From Trachythela sp. YZ-2020 (lineage: Eukaryota > Cnidaria > Anthozoa > Malacalcyonacea > Clavulariidae), in NCBI GenBank assembly GCA_016169945.1, contig JADLSH010000164.1:868001-932000 (forward strand): 64,000 nt of DNA. The letters are read 5' to 3'. Numbering within the stretch: the stretch's first letter is position 1; the number at the start of each line of letters is the position of its first letter. A model generated the notes under the pieces. It made no database searches and was not told the origin of the DNA. It was given only the letters and a program-made list of their open reading frames with translations. This document shows positions 57,701-64,000 of the stretch, piece after piece. The position numbers and the translations under genes are program-made.

Positions 57701-58674
57701 AATAAAAATTGTCAGTGTTTTCTTTAAGAATTACAAATACAGGATGATCTTTAGAAAATCCATAGGATGAATTCACCTTCTCCTTAATAAGTAAAATACC
57801 ATCTATTAATATTAAATATGTTTTAATCCTTTACAGCTGCAAGTAAAAAAACATAAAGAAAGGAAGAAATTGTATTACAACTGTGAGTCATTAAATTTAG
57901 ACACCATGCTATTTATATTTGAAATGGCAGTGTGCCTCCATTAATATATGGCTGGATGATTATTTTAGAGAAGAATGTTTCCAAATTTCAATTCGATTTT
58001 GAGGGGGGTCATAAAAAATATTTCTTTAATAAAGGGGGGGTTATAAAAAAATTTTATTGCAATATGAGGGGTCACAAAAAAATTTTGGTATTCAGAAAAA
58101 TATCCTCCGGCCCCCTACCCGGCATTAATAATGACTGGTCCCTAAGTAACTTTATTTCTACATTTGACACAATATTTTAGCAATTTTTTGACAATATATA
58201 TTTGACTATTAAGTCTACTATAATTTGCTAATATGAAGTACCCTAACCATCAATAATAAATATATATTTAATTCCATCATACCATTTCTGGCACATAACA
58301 TAACAGACATAACACATACACATAATATACCATAAAATACAAACAGCAATAATAAAAAATTATTAATAAAAAATAAATTAAATAGCAACAATGTGAGCTT
58401 GGGATGCCTGTGCATAAACAAACATGAGAATATGTCGGAAACCGAACATTTTCAAACGTAAACAAACATGAAAAAGTCGCTTTGAAGTAAAAATGGTCGC
58501 TAATGACGGGTAAATTTCTTGCTTTGGGACGCAAAAGAGTGGTCGCTGGTCACGTTAGGCAGGTGGTCGCTCACTACAGGTAATTCTTAGTTACAAATCA
58601 TCCGTGCCAGGAAATGTGGTCGTATATGACAGGTGGTCGCAAAACATAGGGGTCGCAAAACTCAGGTTCTACTG

Positions 58675-59164
58675 TACAAAAAAAATGTAATATTATCAAT
58701 GCATGATGTACAAATGTACAATATATGTCAATAGTGAAGTTTCTCACGCAACTTTGATTTACTATATGTAAAATGCACTATAAATTATGCTCTTAAGCCA
58801 AGGTCGAGATCGATTCACCCGACGCGATACACTAACGATAATTATATGTTAACCAGATTATATTCACATGTTTTAGCACTTGGAATTGATTATCAAGTTG
58901 ACTTTATACTTCATTATATATAGGCATAGTTTTTGTAAATGGTATGTAGTTTGTGAAGACAGAAAAAAACACATCGCGTTGCTGTATCGCACCTGGTGAA
59001 TTTGGATCTTTACTGCTTGCATCTATAACTTTTATCATTATAAAGACATATACTGTAATATAATTTGTAAGGAATTACTGTTATTAATAAATATATAGCG
59101 AAACATGTTTCGTGTCCAGTGCTGCGGTTGCACATTTTTGGGGTGCTAAAGCACACAAGAGAGA
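58675..59164. other. Non-coding stretch, nothing recognised
   Basis: AT-rich sequence between the palindromic element and the Harbinger remnant. No gene or repeat is supported. Confidence 0.5.
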
Positions 59165-60233
59165 TTAATGTGTCTTTGTGCTAGGAATGGGGAACATCCA
59201 CCGTTCATGCCTCCAGAGCTGGTTAACAGCTCCATATTCTTTCACTCTTCTTATGCAATGTTCCACCCTTACTCTCACTCTCCGCAGTTCGAGGTTGAAC
59301 AGTTGTCTTCGTTGGTCTCCAGCCACATCCCCTACTCTCCAGGGTGTAAGTAAGGGGTACTCGCACAGATACCCTTTGTCAGCTAAAATATATAAGCCTG
59401 CTGGCAAGTGCAATTCCTCGCCGGTTCCAATTCTTGGAATCATTTGCAGCTTAGCACTGTCATTGTTATGACCCAAGAAACCCGACTGGATATAAACAAT
59501 ATTTCCTCGGTTATCCATGATTATTTGGGTGGAGAAATTATGGTAACGGCAGTGCTGTTAATCTGTAGAATTGTTGTTGTGGTTCTGTCTGCGGTCTTTG
59601 TATTTCATGCCGTGTTCCATCTATCACCGCTACAGCTCCAGGAAACATCTCCCAATCATGAGCCATATCCAGCCATTGCTCAACTTTAGGCCACCGAACC
59701 AGCTCTCGAAATTATGTCCACAACATCGGTAGAAGGTAACGGATTTCTCTCTGTACGGTCGTTGGACTAACCATGAACATAGCACTTAACATAGTGACTT
59801 CTGGATACATTCGAAGCCAAATAAGTACCAGAAGTACCCGATTACAAGCATCCAGTCTGAAAGGGCAGTTTCGAACTCTAGGCTGTCTTGCTCTGGTGTA
59901 CAATGCCATGACAGGTGCAACGCCTTGAATTATGCGTCTAAAAGACTCAACACCTTCCCCGGTTAAACTCCAAAAAAGATGTTCACAACTTCCCAGATCG
60001 CCGAAAACAATTCTTCCGGGAAATTCTGAGGCAACAGCATCAGGAAACAAGACGTTTTCGATAAGAGCTCTAGGAAGCGAAGCGTGGGTGCATGTTGCAG
60101 CGAGAGCAATTAATTCATGGTACGCTCGGAAAATATTACACACCGTTGAAACAAGCATGTTTAATTCGCGTTCAACAGAGGTTTGATCCGCATTGATGAT
60201 AGGTATATAAATAAATAAAAAAGACGTTGACAA
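59165..60233 (-). pseudogene. PIF/Harbinger DDE transposase, frameshifted
   Basis: The N-terminal frame (60233-59712) encodes a helical DNA-binding region with DACNRVLLVLIWLRMYPE and VSPTTVQREIRYLLPMLW, typical of the HTH before the catalytic domain. It continues past 59712 into WEMFPGAVAVIDGTRHEI, which holds the first Asp. Near 59560 the frame shifts to 59518-59165. That part has TQIIMDNRGNIVYIQSGFLG, LYILADKGYLCEYPLLTP (second Asp) and RVRVRVEHCIRRVKEYG (Glu). The DDE triad is thus visible across the break. The partner MYB-like ORF and the terminal repeats were not found. The other strand carries no gene. Confidence 0.8.
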
Positions 60234-61117
60234 TATTTGAAAGATTTATAAATACAAAGTTTAAAACCTCGTCATTCTCCATTGCTAGATTGTCCTGTAT
60301 TGAGTAGCACAATGTCTAGACACTTTTGCAGTTTTGCCTTTTGGGAATTATTAGCATTCACCTTCATGCATGCATGCATGCATAGCATGAAACTGTCAAG
60401 TCATCAAATTCAGTGAGAGGCCACTTGAGTTACTTCTTGGCTCATGTATACATTCTCCTACATGTATGCGTCGAGGGTTTTTGTCCGGGTACTCCGATTT
60501 TTTCCATTCGCTTAGGCATTAAAGTGGTTCACCAATGGAAATATATCCTACAATTTTTTACATAATCTTAAATATATTATGGTACCTAAGAATCGTGCAT
60601 TAAGTTTCATTTCATTAAGTTTCAATGTGAGAAGCCTGTGTTTTGTAGCACCCCCATTAGAATGACCAAGTTAAGAAGAATAAGTCGAGAAGAGCTCATG
60701 ATGTCATAGCCTCAACAAAAACAAAAGGCTCATTGTTGTTGTCAACAAAGGGGTCATTTTCATGATTATCAGGTACCTTAATATCTTTAAGCATTACTTT
60801 AATATCTACTTCGGGAACCTTTGTAGTTGGGTTGTAAGTGAAACATGTTAAAGTGTTCCCAGGGCCGGACCTACGGGGGGGTTTGGGGGGGTGTCACACC
60901 CCCCCAGGAATTCTATTTGGAGTTTCAGTCGGCAGAAGTGCTATTTTAGTCGGCAGACAAAAATATTTTTGATGACTAACAGCCCTGGGTGTTCCATCGC
61001 CATCAGAGTGGTAAAACATAAACATGAACAAAAGACATACTTGCGTGCATTGACACCCTTGCCAATGTTGTAACGTTTAACTTTTACTCATTCACTTAAT
61101 GCTCATTGTTTTTATAG
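60234..61117. other. Non-coding stretch with a MITE and microsatellites
   Basis: It contains a CATG tetranucleotide run at about 60365-60383, a MITE at 60524 to about 60823, and a G/C homopolymer hairpin at about 60876-60906. No gene is supported. Confidence 0.55.
60524..60823. mobile_element. MITE starting AGTGGTTCACC, TTAA on the left
   Basis: It begins AGTGGTTCACCAATGG after TTAA (60520-60523). Its far side, near 60770-60823, contains the inverse of its own subterminal block (GGTACCTTAATATCTTTAAG against CATAATCTTAAATATATT plus GGTACC). A partial inverted relative lies at 62395-62500. Confidence 0.55.
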
Positions 61118-62394
61118 ATATTGCATGATGTGGGTAAGAGCTGTTTGGAAGGAAGGTGACGCAGAAGAAGAAGGAGTTGTCCCAAGCAATTGGGTTCAGC
61201 AAGAAACTGTGCGATGGCCTAACACCTTGAATGTTTTGAAACCATGAAAAGAGAAGAGACTACCCTTAAAAAACTGGTATCGCTTTCCACTAGTAAAGAT
61301 CAAAATTCAATCAGGTTTGTGTTGCATTATATTTTACATTATTATACTAATAATAAATGTGTGTCATCCCAAGTGATAAAACTGATGTCACCTCATCCCT
61401 CACATGATAACCTGTACATATATTGAATTTTTTATAGATGACAAGCTTGTATGTGATGATTGTGATTTCACGTCAACGGCAGAAACAAGTGGTGGGGAAG
61501 AATTAGTTCCAGAAAAAAGGAATCCGCTTAAAGAGACAACCTCATGCTCACCTTTTTGTAAGTTTGCATTCATACGCGTCTCGTATGTTAAGCCATACAC
61601 GCGAGCGGTACTTAATGCATATTACCACCATTTGTAAAGTTAATAGTTGTTTCAGAATACTAAGTTGTCCTGTGTACATTTATTACTATTTATTGGGTCA
61701 GGTTGTTAACCAGCCTCATCATTTTTGAAATCCTATATAAATATACCATTAGTCCATTACCCAATAGTTCTAAAACAAACTGTAATAATAATTTGTTCTC
61801 CAGTTTTACCACCGCCTCCAAAATTGTATGTCGAAAGTGCCGTTCGCGAATCCGCACCAAGGAAAAAACAAACTGCGCCAGAAAAAAACAAACTATCTCC
61901 GAGAAAGTCTGCTACGGCAGGAAAAAGTAACCAACAAAAGCAACGGAATCCAATAAGAAGCGATACGTCAGAATCCAGGGCAAGGTCTCGATCACCGCTG
62001 TTGCCCAGGTCACCGATACGACCATTAAGCAGATCACAAAGTAGATCACGATTACCTGGCAGATCGCCAACGCCACCTTCAATGAGACAGTCACCCAGAT
62101 CGCCAACGGCACCTTCAAGGAGACAATCACGCAGATCGCCAACGCCATCGTTGAGATCGTTTGAGTCTCTGGGTGTTATACAAAACGAATCCTCAAGAAA
62201 AAGAACAGGAGCAAGCCAACAGTCAATACTGGAATCATTGTCCTCAATCGATACGGAACAAGATAGAGAAAGATCCATGTCCTCAAACAAATTTCCAATG
62301 CCAGAAGGACCTAAGTATGCTCGAAATATGAATGTAAAATAATTTAGCAATATCCCTCTTGGTTGGTTCATACGTTTTCCAATATTTGGCTGTT

Positions 62395-62503
62395 GACATA
62401 TTTGAACAAAATGAGAGTTCGAAATGAGACTTCGATTATTAGGTACCATAACATCTTTAAGATTATATAAAAAAATTGGTTCTCCATCGGAGAACTACTT
62501 TAA
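62395..62503. mobile_element. Partial MITE, inverted relative of the one at 60524
   Basis: It ends CCATCGGAGAACTACT followed by TTAA. It shares AGGTACCATAACATCTTTAAG with the 60524 copy in inverted orientation. Its left end is unclear. Confidence 0.5.
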
Positions 62504-62587
62504 AAGATGGAAAACTTTTTTTTTAATTAAAGGTCAACGTGGACATAGCTAATAGAGTAGAAACTGGAGGAAAATACAATATAATTT

Positions 62588-62810
62588 ATTATCTATGTTA
62601 TTGTCAAGGTTTATGCAAAAACGTAGCAGTTCGTCATCACGTGTGTATTGTATTTTCACCCAAACAACCAATAGTAATGTTTTGGTTCAATTATCCATCC
62701 GTGTCTTGAACAATTGCTCAGTGGTCGTTGGTTGTTTGGGTGAAAATACAATACGCACGTGACGTTGAACGATCGTATTTTCGCATAAATCTTGACTAAC
62801 ATAGATAATG
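62588..62810. mobile_element. MITE, about 223 bp, in a DUF4806 intron
   Basis: ATTATCTATGTTATTGTCAA at the left pairs with TTGACTAACATAGATAAT at the right. The arms continue through ATTGTATTTTCACCCAAACA and its inverse. Confidence 0.8.
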
Positions 62811-64000
62811 AGTTATTGTTATTCAGATGAGTTTCCAAACCATCTATTCTGTTAACTCTATATGATAAGATTAAATAATCTTTTGGGGCATGGCGTTGTA
62901 TTGTGTCTATTATGTGTCAAGGTGTTTAATTTATTGTTTTTCTTCAGGATTTAAAAAAAGAGTTCTTCACCTGCTGATGGAAATCCGTGACAATCTAAAA
63001 CAGGTTGGGAAAAGGTGTGAATAAAACAAATCGGATTTTCACCTTGGCCAAGCTTCAACCTTGGAAGAAATTAAAATGACGGAAGAAGTGCTAGCTGATG
63101 ATGAAATGAGAAAACTGCTGGTACGAACTTATTGTAACACACACTTTGCCACAGAACTCGTTGCAGTAAATGTATTTTTGATATACACCTTTGCGTTTTG
63201 GAAAGGTTGGCGGTTCGTCGATTAAAGACAATGTCAGGGGCATAATGACAAGGTATGCAATACCTTTAGTGGCCTGCCTGAGGCATCGCTTCACCTAGTA
63301 AATTCCAATTTTCTATTCCAAAGGCTAACCACATGTAGGCAGTGCGTACCTGTTTTTTTCTTTTAATTCCCGAAGTTATGATAAAGATCAACAAAGTTGT
63401 ACATTTAAAGGGAAATGATTTTAAATTTAACTAAGTTAACTTACTTTAAATACGCAATAATCATGAGTGATTAAATTACTCTCAGTACAACCTCGTTCCC
63501 AGGGCCTCTCTACAGGAAAGGCCTGTAAAGATGCACTGTCAAAAATGTCAAAACTAGCACTGTCAAGTTCTGCTACTGTATATCAAACAGGAAAGGTTTT
63601 TTGGCCATCCGGTCTATATAATTGCTTTCCCAAAAGAAACGAAATGATGAAATTTTGACATTAAAATGTAGCGCTCATGCACACTTCTGTATTTCTTTTA
63701 GAATAATGAGTAACAAAGTAATGGCTGGGATGAATATGAATGGCAATGGCGGAAAAATGGCATTCCGAAAAACAATTATTTATGAAATTATAACAGGTAT
63801 ACAGTATAGTTATATTTTCAGACTTAAGAATTTTCATGGAGTTACCACAATTTTCATGGAATTACTTTCACTTGAATATGTCCCATTTTATGGAAGTCTT
63901 CGATTGTTTTACTGTGATATACAATACATACCAGGTGTATAAAAACTAGGGAGTCTTACTATTCACATTTTTTAACGCTAAGCTATTCTTGACCAAAAAG

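Larger units (their letters stand above)
51474..58142 (+). mobile_element. 6,669-bp DNA transposon with TAA target duplication, superfamily unassigned
   Basis: The ends are GGGACCAGTCATTATTAATG and its exact inverse, continuing imperfectly through GGCCGGAGGATAT. TAA flanks both sides (51471-51473 and 58143-58145). Removing the element and one TAA gives GTAGTAGAAGTAAGTAAC, which equals the inverse of the uninterrupted left arm at about 50797-50815, so the boundaries are exact. Runs of GGGGGG(C/T)CA next to both ends look like subterminal repeats. It carries a plus-strand transposase gene and two minus-strand genes. A TAA duplication with G-rich ends recalls PIF/Harbinger, but the transposase does not look like that family. 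Confidence 0.85.
49910..58674. mobile_element. Long palindromic TA-flanked element, split by a nested transposon
   Basis: The termini are CAGTAGAACCTGAGTTTTGC at 49910 and its inverse ending at 58674. TA lies on both outer sides (49908-49909 and 58675-58676), as in Tc1/mariner/pogo elements. The subterminal regions repeat GGTGGTCG. The left arm runs from 49910 to about 51071, the loop is 51072-51199, and the right arm is 51200-51470 continuing at 58146-58674. The inner parts of the arms match nearly perfectly; the outer 450 bp have diverged. No transposase of its own is recognisable. The right arm is interrupted by the element at 51474-58142. Confidence 0.85.
61118..63796 (+). pseudogene. DUF4806-like protein with SR/SP-rich repeats, interrupted by stops
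   Basis: Predicted exons are 61118-61314 (WVRAVWKEGDAEEEGVVPSN, then NWYRFPLVKIKIQSD), 61438-61557 (DDKLVCDDCDFTSTAET), 61804 to about 62315, 62948-63120 (KKRVLHLLMEIRDNLKQVGK, STLEEIKMTEEVLADDEM) and 63702-63796 (NGNGGKMAFRKTIIYEIITG). Junctions 61314/61438 and 61557/61804 are GT-AG and in frame. The third exon encodes tandem RSPTPPSMRQSPRSPTAPS-type Arg-Ser-Pro units, like splicing-factor or chromatin-linked tails. The last two match the DUF4806 core. An in-frame TGA at 61245 and TAA at 63022 interrupt it, and the 62315/62948 junction is not in phase. The 5' start was not found. Function unknown. Confidence 0.6.

Noticed and set aside
51474..58142. Assignment of the 6.7-kb transposon to PIF/Harbinger on the basis of its TAA duplication.
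   Set aside because: Its protein lacks the Harbinger catalytic pattern that is plainly visible at 59165-60233, so the superfamily is left open.
61757..62449. 230-codon minus-strand open frame rich in GDLRDCLLEG units.
   Set aside because: It is the antisense of the Arg-Ser-Pro repeat exon of the DUF4806 gene, whose plus-strand frame joins in phase to its neighbours.
60524..62503. A single 2-kb TTAA transposon carrying the DUF4806 gene.
   Set aside because: The two ends are in inverted orientation with TTAA, but DUF4806 exons continue past 62503 and the left copy has its own internal inverted end, so two separate MITE copies fit better.
6578..63024. An alternative genetic code or selenocysteine, because in-frame TGA occurs in two genes (6578 and 61245).
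   Set aside because: The same genes also show frameshifts, a TAA stop and missing exons, so ordinary decay explains the TGAs.

Overview
This window reads as nuclear DNA of a metazoan, most likely a marine invertebrate and plausibly a cnidarian. That is an inference from the mix of element families and from GT-AG introns; no marker gene settles the species. The sequence is AT-rich. I recognise no intact housekeeping gene, and no rRNA, CRISPR array or bacterial-style operon. Almost everything identifiable is a mobile element, most of them decayed and several nested inside one another.

Layout, left to right. 1-1171: truncated Helitron Rep/helicase gene. 1694-7416: Ginger/GIN-like DNA transposon with an integrase gene split into about seven exons, and a 1.2-kb TTAA-flanked MITE in one intron. 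7982-9770: two tRNA-Glu-derived SINEs, one inside a palindromic repeat. 10487-12503: decayed Ty3-like retroelement. 12570-13573: Crypton-type tyrosine recombinase remnant. 13758-16321: MITEs and a 1-kb palindrome. 16537-18294 (minus): OB-fold protein pseudogene. 18300-23040: gene-free, with one minisatellite. 23050-26540 (minus): second Helitron. 26540-29660: LINE split by a 1.7-kb inverted-repeat element that carries P2X7-tail and THAP gene fragments. 31222-31964: near-perfect foldback. 33766-34590: TNP2-like transposase remnant.

34792-47994 holds a DUF6589-type gene in several exons. One exon is split by a 6-kb DIRS/PAT-like tyrosine-recombinase retrotransposon (40298-46328) that still shows gag, RT-RNase H, recombinase and a split-direct-repeat layout.

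49910-58674 is the most informative locus. A long palindromic element with TA-flanked CAGTAGAACC termini has been interrupted by a 6,669-bp DNA transposon (51474-58142). That insert has GGGACCAGTC termini and a TAA target duplication that the uninterrupted partner arm confirms. It carries a transposase gene with a candidate DDE triad, a divergently transcribed SAM-domain gene and a second coiled-coil gene. The distal end holds a Harbinger transposase (59165-60233, minus) and a DUF4806 gene with an SR-like repeat domain (61118-63796).

The genes do not form one pathway: the window is a layered record of insertions. Many reading frames carry frameshifts or stops. The best-preserved are the recombinase of the DIRS-like element and the two minus-strand genes of the 6.7-kb transposon.
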